A stretch of DNA of 64,000 bases from Bin5 sp963662575 (GTDB lineage Bacteria > Chloroflexota > Anaerolineae > Caldilineales > Caldilineaceae): positions 4,898,001 to 4,962,000 of the forward strand of contig OY759723.1 of assembly GCA_963662575.1 (NCBI GenBank), written 5' to 3'. Positions 1-8,761 of the stretch are shown piece after piece. The notes under the pieces are model-generated. The model did not search any database. It was not told where the DNA came from and saw nothing but the letters and a program-made list of their open reading frames with translations. The position numbers and the translations under genes were made by a program. Numbering within the stretch: the first letter of the stretch is position 1; every line of letters starts with the position of its first letter.

Positions 1-1
1 G

Positions 2-382
2 CTCTATTGCTGGGAAAAGGCTTTGCACCAGGCCGACGCAAGCCTGGAGGGATTTCAGTGGATCGATTATCAGGACGTGGATCATTCCGTAACCAGTTTT
101 GTACGCCGCGATGCCGAGGGTGACGGTTGCATTGTGGTGGTCTGCAACTTTACACCGGTTCCGCGCCACGGCTACAGGGTCGGACTGCCCGGGCCGGGAC
201 GCTATCAGCAGATCCTGAACAGCGATTGGCAGATTTACGGCGGCAGCGGTATTGACAACCCGTTCCCAGTGGAGGCGGAGGAGATCGCCTGGCAGAACGC
301 CTCGTGGTCCACGCTGATGGAATTGCCGCCGCTGGGCGTGCTGTATTGGAGAAAGAGCGCAGGAACGAAGGAAACGGAGTAG
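2..382 (+). CDS. glgB: 1,4-alpha-glucan branching enzyme, C-terminal part (5' end outside window)
   Basis: The frame is open from base 2 and encodes the last 126 residues of a GH13-type glycogen branching enzyme, which makes alpha-1,6 branches in glycogen. The visible part runs LYCWEKAL, then EGFQWIDYQD, then SVTSFVRRD and VVCNFTPVPR, ending in a stretch like the C-terminal all-beta domain (ELPPLGVLYWR). The catalytic barrel lies upstream and cannot be seen. A TTG at 23 is not the real start, because homologous sequence continues 5' of it. nagA follows after 3 bases, so the two are probably co-transcribed. The family call rests on remembered C-terminal similarity only. Confidence 0.85.
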   Translation, partial: LYCWEKALHQADASLEGFQWIDYQDVDHSVTSFVRRDAEGDGCIVVVCNFTPVPRHGYRVGLPGPGRYQQILNSDWQIYGGSGIDNPFPVEAEEIAWQNASWSTLMELPPLGVLYWRKSAGTKETE

Positions 383-385
383 ATT

Positions 386-1651
386 GTGCAACAAACGGGT
401 AAGAAAGGTGAAGGATCGCGGGATGGCGGTTCGCCATCGATTGGCGGCATACGCGGCCTGACTGCGCGGACAGTTTTCGGGACCGTGGCGGCTCCACCAG
501 GTTACAGTTTCTCTCTCACCTGCCAGGGTGACGTGCTGGGCCCATGGAAGAACGAGATCGCCCAGCTGGAAACGCCATTTCTTGACGGCAGTGACTGCAC
601 TTTGCTGCCCGGCTTCATCGACGTACACATTCACGGCAGCGGCGGCGCGGATATGATGGATGCCACGCCGGAAAGTCTGGAGACGATGAGCAGGTTCCTG
701 GCACGGCACGGCGTCACCGGATTCTACGCCACAACCGTCTCCGCTTCGCATTCGGCTACCCTGGCGGCGGTCGAAAATGTGGCTCGGTATGCTGACACGA
801 GCCGGTCGGGGAGCGATGACGGCCAGATAGGGGGCGCCCGCATTATGGGCGTGCACCTGGAAGGACCTTATCTCAACCCAAAGTTCCCCGGTGCCCAGAA
901 CCCCGACTTTTTGCGCCCGCCATCGGTGTCGGAGTTTGAAGAACTGCTTGCCGCCGGTCCGGTACGAATGATCACGCTTGCACCTGAAGTGGCTGGGGCA
1001 GGAGCTCTCATTGAAGCGGCGCTGGCGGCGGGCGTGCGGGTGGTGCTGGGACACACGGCGGCCACATTTGAACAGGCGTGCGCGGCAATTGAGGCGGGTG
1101 TTTCACAGGCAACGCACACGTACAATGCCATGACCGGTCTGCACCACAGAGATCCGGGCACGGTGGGCGCGACACTGAGCGATGACAGAATCTACGCTCA
1201 ACTGATTGCCGATGGGATCCACGTTCATCCGGCGGCGATGCGTATATTGGGCCGCTGTAAAGGGCCGACCCGCACGCTGCTGATAAGCGACGCGAATCGA
1301 GCGGCGGGCATGCCGCCAGGGCGATATGAAATGGGCCGGCTGCCGGTCATCGTGAAGGATGGCGCGTGCAGGTTGGAGGATGGCACCCTTGCCGGTTCGG
1401 TACTGGCTTTGGATGCGGCGTTGCGCAACTTGATGTCAGCAACGGGCTGGCCGCTGGTGCAGGCGTGGCCTTCGACAAGCCTGTCTCAGGCGCAGGCGAT
1501 GGGAATCGACGGTGAGGTTGGCCGCATTCGAAGCGGCGCACGCGCCGACCTGACACTGCTGGACGCGGAAGCAGAGGTGGTTGCTACTGTCGTTGGGGGG
1601 AAACTTGCCTACCTGAGGGACAGCTGGCGACTCCGAGATGGAACGGCGTAA
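386..1651 (+). CDS. nagA: N-acetylglucosamine-6-phosphate deacetylase
   Basis: Encodes 421 aa of the amidohydrolase superfamily. The enzyme removes acetate from GlcNAc-6-phosphate, giving glucosamine-6-phosphate for amino-sugar recycling in the cytoplasm. Visible motifs in order are PGFIDVHIHG (residues 75-84, metal His pair), HLEGPYLNP (metal Glu), GHTAAT, THTYNAM, LISDAN (catalytic Asp) and GTLAGS. The GTG start at 386 lies 3 bases after the glgB stop. The first 40 or so residues are longer than usual and poorly conserved in appearance, so an internal start is possible. It ends 2 bases from the convergent mevalonate kinase gene. Confidence 0.93.
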   Translation: MQQTGKKGEGSRDGGSPSIGGIRGLTARTVFGTVAAPPGYSFSLTCQGDVLGPWKNEIAQLETPFLDGSDCTLLPGFIDVHIHGSGGADMMDATPESLETMSRFLARHGVTGFYATTVSASHSATLAAVENVARYADTSRSGSDDGQIGGARIMGVHLEGPYLNPKFPGAQNPDFLRPPSVSEFEELLAAGPVRMITLAPEVAGAGALIEAALAAGVRVVLGHTAATFEQACAAIEAGVSQATHTYNAMTGLHHRDPGTVGATLSDDRIYAQLIADGIHVHPAAMRILGRCKGPTRTLLISDANRAAGMPPGRYEMGRLPVIVKDGACRLEDGTLAGSVLALDAALRNLMSATGWPLVQAWPSTSLSQAQAMGIDGEVGRIRSGARADLTLLDAEAEVVATVVGGKLAYLRDSWRLRDGTA

Positions 1652-1653
1652 CT

Positions 1654-2601
1654 CTACGCGCCTACTTCTGTTACAACTACCCCGGCGGCACCGCCCGCCA
1701 CCAGCGCTTTTTGTACTGCCTCAAGTTTTTCTGACTCGACCACAGCAATAAGGTTACCTCCGCGCCCCGCGCCGCTGAGCTTGGCGCCGCTCGCGCCTGC
1801 CTCTTCAGCGATGGCTATCAACTGTTCAAGTTGGTCAGCGCTGACGTCAAGTTGGCGCAGCAGGCGCTGGTTTTGCTGCATCAACGGCCCCAGCGAATCC
1901 ACATCCCCGGCTGCGATAGCCCGCCGCGCGGCTTCGGCAACTGCGGCGATGCCATCGAAGATCGCTTCGTACTCTTCGGTATTTTCCTGCCAGGCTCGGC
2001 GCACGTCCGACACAACTTCGCCGGTTGAACTGGCAACTCCGGTGTCAGCGATTACCAGGTGGAAGGGGCGGGCGATGTCAAAAACCTGCGGCGGTTGGCC
2101 GCGCACGAACCAGACCGGCTGCTCGAACACGACTACGGTATTGTCGATCCCACTGGGGTTGGCGTGATGGAGTTTCTCGGTGGCATAGACGATGCGGTTC
2201 ACGGTATCTGCAGCGGGCGTGCCCTGGAACGGCCGCGCGCAGTGCGCGAGGACGGCGCGGGCCAGGGCGGCGCTTACGGCGGCACCGCTGCCCATACCGC
2301 CGGCGATGGGGATGCTGCTGCTGACTGAGAGTTGCCAATCCGGTTCGGATTCGATCCCCGCCTCTGCCAGGGCCAGGCCAACTGCTACTGCAAGTGGATC
2401 GGTTGGCGAGTCGGACAGGCTGATACAGGCGCCGATGTCCGGGGCCGATATTGAGCAGCCCGCACGCGCGGGAGCGTCCCTGACGGTGGCGGTGGCCTTC
2501 ACTTTTGTGACAGGAACGGCAATGGCTGCTCTTCCATAGACGACAGCGTGCTCGCCGAAAAGAATTACTTTACCCGGAGCGGTTGCGGTGGTGGTTGTCA
2601 T
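1654..2601 (-). CDS. mvk: Mevalonate kinase (GHMP family)
   Basis: A 315-aa GHMP kinase that phosphorylates mevalonate to 5-phosphomevalonate, feeding isoprenoid synthesis by the mevalonate route. The sequence shows APGKVILFGEHAVVYG at the N-terminus, the glycine-rich ATP loop IPIAGGMGSGAA near the middle, and the C-terminal GHMP motif KLSGAGRGGN. The ATG at 2601 is preceded by GAGGG about 9 bases upstream. It follows a GDPD gene by 63 bp on the same strand. No other mevalonate-pathway gene is present in the window. Mevalonate kinase is uncommon among bacteria but known from some Chloroflexota. Confidence 0.93.
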   Translation of the reverse strand: MTTTTATAPGKVILFGEHAVVYGRAAIAVPVTKVKATATVRDAPARAGCSISAPDIGACISLSDSPTDPLAVAVGLALAEAGIESEPDWQLSVSSSIPIAGGMGSGAAVSAALARAVLAHCARPFQGTPAADTVNRIVYATEKLHHANPSGIDNTVVVFEQPVWFVRGQPPQVFDIARPFHLVIADTGVASSTGEVVSDVRRAWQENTEEYEAIFDGIAAVAEAARRAIAAGDVDSLGPLMQQNQRLLRQLDVSADQLEQLIAIAEEAGASGAKLSGAGRGGNLIAVVESEKLEAVQKALVAGGAAGVVVTEVGA

Positions 2602-2664
2602 GCAGTTGCCCTCGCCGGGCGATTCATTTGACGCGGCCGCGTGTCTGAGGGCTCGCCTTTCGAA

Positions 2665-3498
2665 TCAGGAGGGCGGGGCGTCGGCCGCCGAGGAAGCGGT
2701 CGACAGTTCCTGGCGTATCTTGTCGGGCAGATCGGTGATGATGGCGTCTACGCCCAGGCGGGCCAGCCGCAGAGCCTCTGGACCGTTGTTGACGGTCCAG
2801 GCGTTGACGAGTTGGCCGCGGCTGTGCGCATTTTCGACGAGTTGTGCGTCGATGGACGCGAAGTACGGATGGAGCGCTTCGGCGGCGATGCGCGGGCTAT
2901 GCCAGGCGCGTGACAGCTGGAGGAAGAGAAACTTGAGAGGCAAACGGCGGAGCCTGTGAAATATACTTTCTGTCGCGTGAGTCGGGCGGGGAGGCTTGTT
3001 AAAGTAGAGCAGCCCCAAGGGGATCGAGGGATCAATTTGGCGCATTCTGCGGAGGGCGACCGGATTGAAGCTGGAGACGATGACGCGGTCATACAGCTGG
3101 CGCTGTTGGATGATGCGCGCCAGCGGCTCGGGTTCGCGGCCGCCGCTCCAGTCCTCGTTCTTTATTTCGACGTTTACTATGCAGCTATCGCCCACCAGGT
3201 CGAATACCTGCTCCAGGGTGGGTATCGGGGTGCCCCGGTATGCGTCATCGAAGCGGACGCCGGCGTCGATTCCGTCGAGCTGCTGCAGAGTGCGTGTACG
3301 CAATTGGCCGTCGCCGGTGGTGCTACGGTCCAGATTGAAGTCGTGCAGAACGACCAGAGCGCCGTCGGCGGTTGCTTGTACGTCCAGTTCGATGCCATCG
3401 GCGCCCATTTCCAGTGCTTTCTCGAAAGCCGGCAGTGTGTTCTCCGGCGCGACCGCGCTGGCACCGCGATGGGCAAATATTTTGGGAAGCGTATTCAC
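2665..3498 (-). CDS. Glycerophosphodiester phosphodiesterase
   Basis: A 277-aa GDPD/UgpQ-type enzyme that hydrolyses glycerophosphodiesters to sn-glycerol-3-phosphate and an alcohol. The hallmark HRGA is followed by PENTLPAFEKAL and GADGIELDVQ (metal-binding Glu-Leu-Asp), then HDFNLDRSTTG (second catalytic His). Further along, VNVEIKN and AWTVN match the TIM-barrel family pattern. The GTG start at 3498 has AAGGAAGG just upstream. There is no signal peptide, so a cytoplasmic location is likely. It is the upstream gene of a probable pair with mevalonate kinase. Confidence 0.93.
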   Translation of the reverse strand: MNTLPKIFAHRGASAVAPENTLPAFEKALEMGADGIELDVQATADGALVVLHDFNLDRSTTGDGQLRTRTLQQLDGIDAGVRFDDAYRGTPIPTLEQVFDLVGDSCIVNVEIKNEDWSGGREPEPLARIIQQRQLYDRVIVSSFNPVALRRMRQIDPSIPLGLLYFNKPPRPTHATESIFHRLRRLPLKFLFLQLSRAWHSPRIAAEALHPYFASIDAQLVENAHSRGQLVNAWTVNNGPEALRLARLGVDAIITDLPDKIRQELSTASSAADAPPS

Positions 3499-3646
3499 GA
3501 CCTTCCTTTTGCCGGACTGTTTTGAAACATGGTCACGGCTGGGCTGTCTTTGCGAATATGTTGGGCAAAGCGAGGAGGCGCGCCGGCGCCGCGTTCACAG
3601 ATTGGCGATGGCAGTACTTTCGCTGTGAATGGGCTCGCGGCCACGC

Positions 3647-3910
3647 TTACCCTTGCAATATGAACATCCACTCTTCCAAGCCGTCGTCATTGGGTTGGTG
3701 CTCGACATGGCAGATGCGAAAGTTGTGGCGTTCGACGATGGTAAGAATGTCGATTAGCGATCGGCGCTCGGCTTTGGCCGGGTGATATTCGAGTTCGCCG
3801 ATAGAAACCTTGACGTCCTCTTTGATGAGGCTGTCGCCCAGCACTTCGATACGCCAGGTCTTGCCCGTGGATGACTGACGAGCCTTGGTCTGTAGAATGA
3901 TGGTGTGCAT
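3647..3910 (-). CDS. Small conserved-looking hypothetical protein
   Basis: An 87-aa protein of unknown function. The start was set at the ATG at 3910 because AAGAGGAAAC lies directly upstream; a longer reading from 3940 has no such site. The product is soluble and mixed alpha/beta in character, starting MHTIILQTK and ending EEWMFILQG. No catalytic motif was recognised. It stands alone between GDPD and the deacetylase gene, all on the minus strand, with gaps of about 150 bp on each side. The good ribosome binding site and ordinary composition argue that it is expressed. Confidence 0.6.
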   Translation of the reverse strand: MHTIILQTKARQSSTGKTWRIEVLGDSLIKEDVKVSIGELEYHPAKAERRSLIDILTIVERHNFRICHVEHQPNDDGLEEWMFILQG

Positions 3911-4079
3911 GTTTCCTCTTGCTGTATGATTGGCCCGCAATGCTGCGCTGGCCCTTCGGGCCGATTCAGTGGCTAACGGACATGGTGTTGTTTTTTCTTA
4001 GGTCAAGAGATCCCAGCTCTGAGAGGACGCCCGTTTTGACGGCTCCCATAGGCCGCAAGTCTACCGGATTATTGGGGTT

Positions 4080-5159
4080 TCAGCGAATTCCAAGACGCCG
4101 TTTGACGGCTAAGATCACCTGGGCGGCGGCCTGCGGGCGCTCTGCGACGGCGCCAAATGGGTCGCTGCTTTGCGCCGGGCTCTGGCTGAGCAGGCGCAGC
4201 GTGGAAAGTATGCAGTGGGGAAGTGCATCCAAATCGTATCCGCCCTCAAGCGTGCAGATGAGCCGCCCATCGCAAAGCTCGTCAGCGAGAGCCAGCAGCT
4301 CCTCCACCATTGCCGCGTAGCCGCTGACGCTCAGACGATGCCCGCTGAGGGGATCCTTCCAGTGGCCGTCATATCCGGCGGACACAAAGATAGTGTCCGG
4401 GTCGAACTCCTGGGCAAGCGGCGCCACCAGTTGGCGAATGGCAGCGAGGTAACCGGCGTCGCCAACGCCGTCGGGAAATGGAACGTTTACAGTGAAGCCT
4501 TCGCCGGTGTCGCGCCCAATCTCGTCGATGCCGCCGCTGAAGGGGTAGTGCGGATACTGGTGAATGCTGATGAAGAGCACGGAGGGATCGTCGTAGAACA
4601 TCTCGGCGGTGCCGTTGCCGTGATGGACGTCAAAGTCGACTATCAGCACTCGCTCGGCGCCGTGCTCTTGCTGGGCGTGACGAGCCGCGATGGCCACATT
4701 GCCAAAAAGGCAGAAGCCTTTGGCACTATGGGGCCGGGCGTGATGGCCTGGGGGACGCACCATGGCAAAGCCATTGTTGGTCGCGCCGGTCATTACGGCG
4801 TCGGTTATATTCAGCAGACCGCCCGCGGCCCGCAGAGCAGCTTCCCAAGTGCTGCTCAGTGCGTAGGTGTCCTGATCGAGCCACATTGCTGCCGCGTTGC
4901 CGTTGTTGGCGCCTTGGGCGCTGGGGTCGGATTGGCCGATGTCCTGGCAGATTGCGCTGAGGTGATCGACGTAGTGTGCGCTGTGGACGGCCACAATTGG
5001 TTCGAGAGAGGCAGCCGAATTTGGCAGGCGGGCGATTGTATCAAGAATGCCGTCCGCCTCCAATAGTGCCCACGTGCTTTCCATACGCTGATAGCATTCC
5101 GGGTGGCCGGGGAAACTATGGTTGCGCTCGAACGGGTCGTAAACGAAGGCGGTAGTCAT
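4080..5159 (-). CDS. Histone-deacetylase-family zinc hydrolase
   Basis: About 359 aa of the HDAC/AcuC/acetylpolyamine amidohydrolase superfamily, which removes acyl groups from lysine or polyamine amines using Zn2+. Visible motifs are HPECYQRM near the N-terminus, RPPGHHARP (catalytic His pair), DFDVHHGNGT (zinc Asp/His), SIHQYPHYPFSGG and FVSAGYDGHWKDPL. The start was placed at MTTAFVYDPF (5159); the open frame extends 30 codons upstream, but that part looks unlike the family. The bacterial substrate cannot be told from sequence. Upstream is 275 bp of DNA with no recognised gene. Confidence 0.88.
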   Translation of the reverse strand: MTTAFVYDPFERNHSFPGHPECYQRMESTWALLEADGILDTIARLPNSAASLEPIVAVHSAHYVDHLSAICQDIGQSDPSAQGANNGNAAAMWLDQDTYALSSTWEAALRAAGGLLNITDAVMTGATNNGFAMVRPPGHHARPHSAKGFCLFGNVAIAARHAQQEHGAERVLIVDFDVHHGNGTAEMFYDDPSVLFISIHQYPHYPFSGGIDEIGRDTGEGFTVNVPFPDGVGDAGYLAAIRQLVAPLAQEFDPDTIFVSAGYDGHWKDPLSGHRLSVSGYAAMVEELLALADELCDGRLICTLEGGYDLDALPHCILSTLRLLSQSPAQSSDPFGAVAERPQAAAQVILAVKRRLGIR

Positions 5160-5434
5160 GGCGTTTCTCGATGACAAGGTGGTGCGCAGTTTTTCCTGAA
5201 GCCAGCCAAGTTGAGCTTCCGACAGACGAGGGCGCTTTATCCGGGTCAATACTTAGCGCCAGGAGACTGATGACCTCTCTCAGTGCCAGTTCTGTGGCAC
5301 GCGGAGGGTGAGGGACGGGCAGGGCGAGTGTTGATTTTCGTCTATCTGAAGTCTGTGTGCGATCTGCCTTCAAACAGGGCGAACGCATGCACGCTGCAGA
5401 TCCTTCCTGCTCAGTCCAGAGTGGCCTTCTTGTC

Positions 5435-7096
5435 TTAACGGACTTCCTTCTCGAAAGCAGGAATGTACAACTCGGTCCCCAATCTGAAGCGAAGGTTAAA
5501 GCTGTGTTCTTCGGAGCCGAAGGGCTGGACCTGACTTTGAATCTCGACCGGGCCGTCAAACGTCACAGGGCGGGTCGAGTGCAGTGTCACGCCATCCCAT
5601 AGCAGGCTGATTTCGTCTTCGTTCTCCTCGGAAACGTAGGGGAGCCGAAGGAGCGCCCACCAGTTCCAGTGGGGAGGCCATTCCTTCTTTATTATCAGAA
5701 CCCCGTTTTCGGTGGTGATCCCCAACTGTTTCAAGATGGTCTGTTCAGAATACGGGGGCCGGCCTACAGTTGTTGTGTCCTGGTCGCGGCCCATGGGCGC
5801 GGATACGTCCGCCCAGCGCGCGGCGTCTTCTGTCTGGTTCAATGTCAGGGCAAGTGCAGAAGCCGCCGAAAGCGCGCGGCGGGCTACGTCACGAACGGAG
5901 GGGGCTGCGCCATCGGGATCAGCTGGGACCGGGAGCGCGTGGATAAATGCGGCGATCTCATTTGCAATTGTGGTCACTGTTTCCTGATGCGTAGACAGCC
6001 ACTCTAGATTGGGAAGCCTCTGGTGATGCGCGTGCAGAGTTTCCAGGTAGGCAGCGGCGGCGAAGGGGATGTCGGCGTGGGAAACATCGACGGGTCCGCG
6101 AGGTAGAGTGGGTAGCTGGGCGGGAAGCGCGCCGCCGGTGCGCTCGCCGACCCTGCGCAGCGTATCCAGTACGGCGCGGCTCTTTTCGGGAGCGAAGGTG
6201 TCAAACAGCTCGACCAGTTCCGGTACGGAGTTAGTTGCCTTGTCGGCGGGGGCATAGCCGGAGCGGAACCTGGCCAGTTTTTGCACGGCGCCAATTTTTG
6301 CTTCTTGCACTGTGCGGTTGGCCTGGGCATCCGGTGACCAGAGACGGCCGCGGTGGGTGATTTCGTGCCAGCTGTTGAGGCTGCGCTTGAAAGCCCTGGA
6401 AATGTCTCGCTGAACGAGAAAGCCGTTCCAGGCCACCTGCTCGCCGACGTCGCTCAGCGCCAGAATCAGCGGCAGGTCGACCTGCCCGGCGACGAGAACA
6501 TGATAAAGCAACACGGCCTGCGAGTCGGTCGGGAAGTGGACCCTATCAGGTCTGCCTTCGGCGGCGCCGAAGACGCGCGTGCTCTCGGCATTGCGCTGGT
6601 TATGGGCGCCTCTGGCTTCAAGGGGATCTTTCTGCGCGAGCAGAAGACCGTCCACCATGCGCTGCTCCAGGGGTTCGCCCCAGTCGATTTCGACGCGAAT
6701 CTGGATAAGACGATCGCCCTCGGCCTGGGCCTCCATCATCCACAGGAGTGACCGATCGTAGTAGCTGTCGAGTGGGGCGAAGATGCGCTTGCTGACGATC
6801 ACGCCTTCGACACCGTAGATTGTCTCCTGATAGCCGGGGTAGAGCTGAACGGCCAGGGGCAGGACATCGTCGAGCTGCTCGCTGCTGATACCGCTGCTGG
6901 TGTACATGGGCGCGTCAAAACGGATGCGGATGGAACGCGCATAGGCGCGCTGGTGCCAGTGCCAGCGCAGATTGTAGAGATCGCTATCCTTGTCGGCAAC
7001 GAAATACAGTTCGCCGTTGTTTTGCGGAAAACGAGCTTCGTCGTCTATGTCGTCGTAGTCTTCAAGTTGGGGCTGGTCGAGCGCTGGATCTGTCAT
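5435..7096 (-). CDS. Hypothetical protein, possible glycosidase-like helical/beta architecture
   Basis: A 553-aa protein with an ATG start and no signal peptide. It begins with an acidic, Tyr-rich segment, then about 200 residues that look like a beta sandwich (YNLRWHWHQRAYARSIRI, LLWMMEAQAEGDRLIQIRVEIDWGEPL). An alpha-helical middle contains VDVSHADIPFAAAAYLETLHAHH and LEWLSTHQETV. The C-terminus returns to beta-rich sequence with many Trp residues (EWPPHWNWWALLRLPY). The order beta, helical, beta recalls six-hairpin glycosidases, but no catalytic acid could be placed, so function is not assigned. It lies 105 bp from the ABC transporter operon and may not belong to it. Confidence 0.7.
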   Translation of the reverse strand: MTDPALDQPQLEDYDDIDDEARFPQNNGELYFVADKDSDLYNLRWHWHQRAYARSIRIRFDAPMYTSSGISSEQLDDVLPLAVQLYPGYQETIYGVEGVIVSKRIFAPLDSYYDRSLLWMMEAQAEGDRLIQIRVEIDWGEPLEQRMVDGLLLAQKDPLEARGAHNQRNAESTRVFGAAEGRPDRVHFPTDSQAVLLYHVLVAGQVDLPLILALSDVGEQVAWNGFLVQRDISRAFKRSLNSWHEITHRGRLWSPDAQANRTVQEAKIGAVQKLARFRSGYAPADKATNSVPELVELFDTFAPEKSRAVLDTLRRVGERTGGALPAQLPTLPRGPVDVSHADIPFAAAAYLETLHAHHQRLPNLEWLSTHQETVTTIANEIAAFIHALPVPADPDGAAPSVRDVARRALSAASALALTLNQTEDAARWADVSAPMGRDQDTTTVGRPPYSEQTILKQLGITTENGVLIIKKEWPPHWNWWALLRLPYVSEENEDEISLLWDGVTLHSTRPVTFDGPVEIQSQVQPFGSEEHSFNLRFRLGTELYIPAFEKEVR

Positions 7097-7201
7097 CGAG
7101 TCATTTTTCTCATCACGCTGATTAGGGGTGGGCTATGCGCTTTCGACTCCGTATTGCTCGTAAACTGTACTGGCACGTCCTCCCAATCATCTCAAGGCTG
7201 A

Positions 7202-8761
7202 CTATTCCTCGACACTGACCCCTGCCATCAGAAGGCCGATCTTTTCGCGGGTTGCGTCGCGACGCTGGAGGATTGCGCTGATCTGGCCGTGATACATGAC
7301 GGCAATACGATCCGAAAGAGCCATGATCTCGTCCAGTTCATAGCTGACCAACAGAACGGCAACGCCCTCATCTCGTTTGGCGACGATCTGGCTGTGGATA
7401 AACTCGATCGAGCCGACGTCGATGCCGCGCGTCGGCTGCGCCGCCACCAAGAGGCGGATAGGGCGGCCAAATTCGCGAGCGACTACCATTTTCTGCTGGT
7501 TGCCGCCGGAGAGGCTGGCGCCGGAGGTTCTGACGGAAGGTGTGCGCACGTCGAAGCGCGCCACCAGCTCTTCGGCATGCTGCGCGATGGCCTGTTCATT
7601 CATGGTGAGGCCGGTCGTAAAGGGCGACTTGTAGTATGAACCGAGAACGAGATTGTCGGCTACCGAGTAGGCGCCCACCATTCCATACATATGGCGGTCT
7701 TCGGGCACATGGCAGATGGCCCCCTCCTCGGTGATGCGGCGGGGCGGGGCGTTGGTCATGTCTGCGCCGTCTATGAGGACGCTGCCACCGGTAGAGGCGC
7801 GCAGACCGGTAACCACTTCAACAAGCTCGGTCTGGCCGTTGCCCTGCACGCCGGCAACGCCCACGATTTCGCCGGCGCGCACGTCCAGCGAGACGCGGCG
7901 CAGGGCTGGCTCACCCATGTCGGTAAACGCTTCGATATCGCGCACTTGCAGCAGCACGTCGCCCGCGCTGGCGGGCTCTTTTTCAACCTCCAACGTCACT
8001 TTACGGCCCACCATGAGCGCGGCGAGATTTTCTTGCGACACTGTGGCGGGGTCGGCCTCGCCCACCAATTCGCCGCGACGCAGGACGGCAATGCGGTCAG
8101 CAATGCGCAGTACTTCCTTGAGTTTGTGGGTGATGAAAATGATCGATTTGCCCTGGCTGCGCAGCAGTTCCATGACAGAGAAGAGGCCCTCGATCTCTTG
8201 CGGCGTCAGCACGGATGTAGGCTCATCCAGAATCAGAATATCGGCATTCCTGTAGAGTGCTTTGAGGATTTCGACACGCTGCTGTACGCCCACTGGCAAA
8301 TCTTCGATGATCGCGTTGGGGTCAACGGGCATGTTGTAGCGGTCGGCCAATTCCTGGATTTGGGCGGCGACGCGCTCGCGATTGAGAAGGCCGCGGTCAA
8401 CGCTTTCGCTGCCCAGCATGATATTGTCGACAACGCTCATTACGGGCACGAGCTGGAAATGCTGATGGACCATGCCGATGCCCAGATCGATGGCATCGCG
8501 GGGGGAGTGCAGTTCGACGGCGCGGCCATCGACAAGTATCTGACCCTCGGTGGGCTGATACAGCCCGTAGATGACATTCATGAGGGTCGATTTGCCGGCG
8601 CCGTTTTCCCCCAGGAGGGCGAGGATCTCCCCCTTGTGGAGGGCCAGGTCTATATCTTTGTTGGCGACGACACCGGGGAAAAGCTTGGTGATCCCTTGTG
8701 CTTCAAGTTTCGGGGAACCAGCTTCCTGGCGGGCGTCCGGGGCCGGTTGCGACTGGGTCAT
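7202..8761 (-). CDS. ABC transporter ATP-binding protein, BMP-type nucleoside/sugar importer
   Basis: A 519-aa protein with two fused ABC ATPase domains, like RbsA/YufO. The first domain has Walker A GENGAGKST and Walker B ILILDEPTS. The second keeps the signature SGGNQQKMV but has an altered P-loop, GVQGNGQTE, the usual asymmetric pattern in this family. It powers import by the two permeases encoded just upstream in the operon; its start overlaps the stop of the first of them by 4 bases. Linkage to a BMP-family binding protein points to nucleosides or related sugars, with the exact ligand unknown. Confidence 0.94.
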   Translation of the reverse strand: MTQSQPAPDARQEAGSPKLEAQGITKLFPGVVANKDIDLALHKGEILALLGENGAGKSTLMNVIYGLYQPTEGQILVDGRAVELHSPRDAIDLGIGMVHQHFQLVPVMSVVDNIMLGSESVDRGLLNRERVAAQIQELADRYNMPVDPNAIIEDLPVGVQQRVEILKALYRNADILILDEPTSVLTPQEIEGLFSVMELLRSQGKSIIFITHKLKEVLRIADRIAVLRRGELVGEADPATVSQENLAALMVGRKVTLEVEKEPASAGDVLLQVRDIEAFTDMGEPALRRVSLDVRAGEIVGVAGVQGNGQTELVEVVTGLRASTGGSVLIDGADMTNAPPRRITEEGAICHVPEDRHMYGMVGAYSVADNLVLGSYYKSPFTTGLTMNEQAIAQHAEELVARFDVRTPSVRTSGASLSGGNQQKMVVAREFGRPIRLLVAAQPTRGIDVGSIEFIHSQIVAKRDEGVAVLLVSYELDEIMALSDRIAVMYHGQISAILQRRDATREKIGLLMAGVSVEE

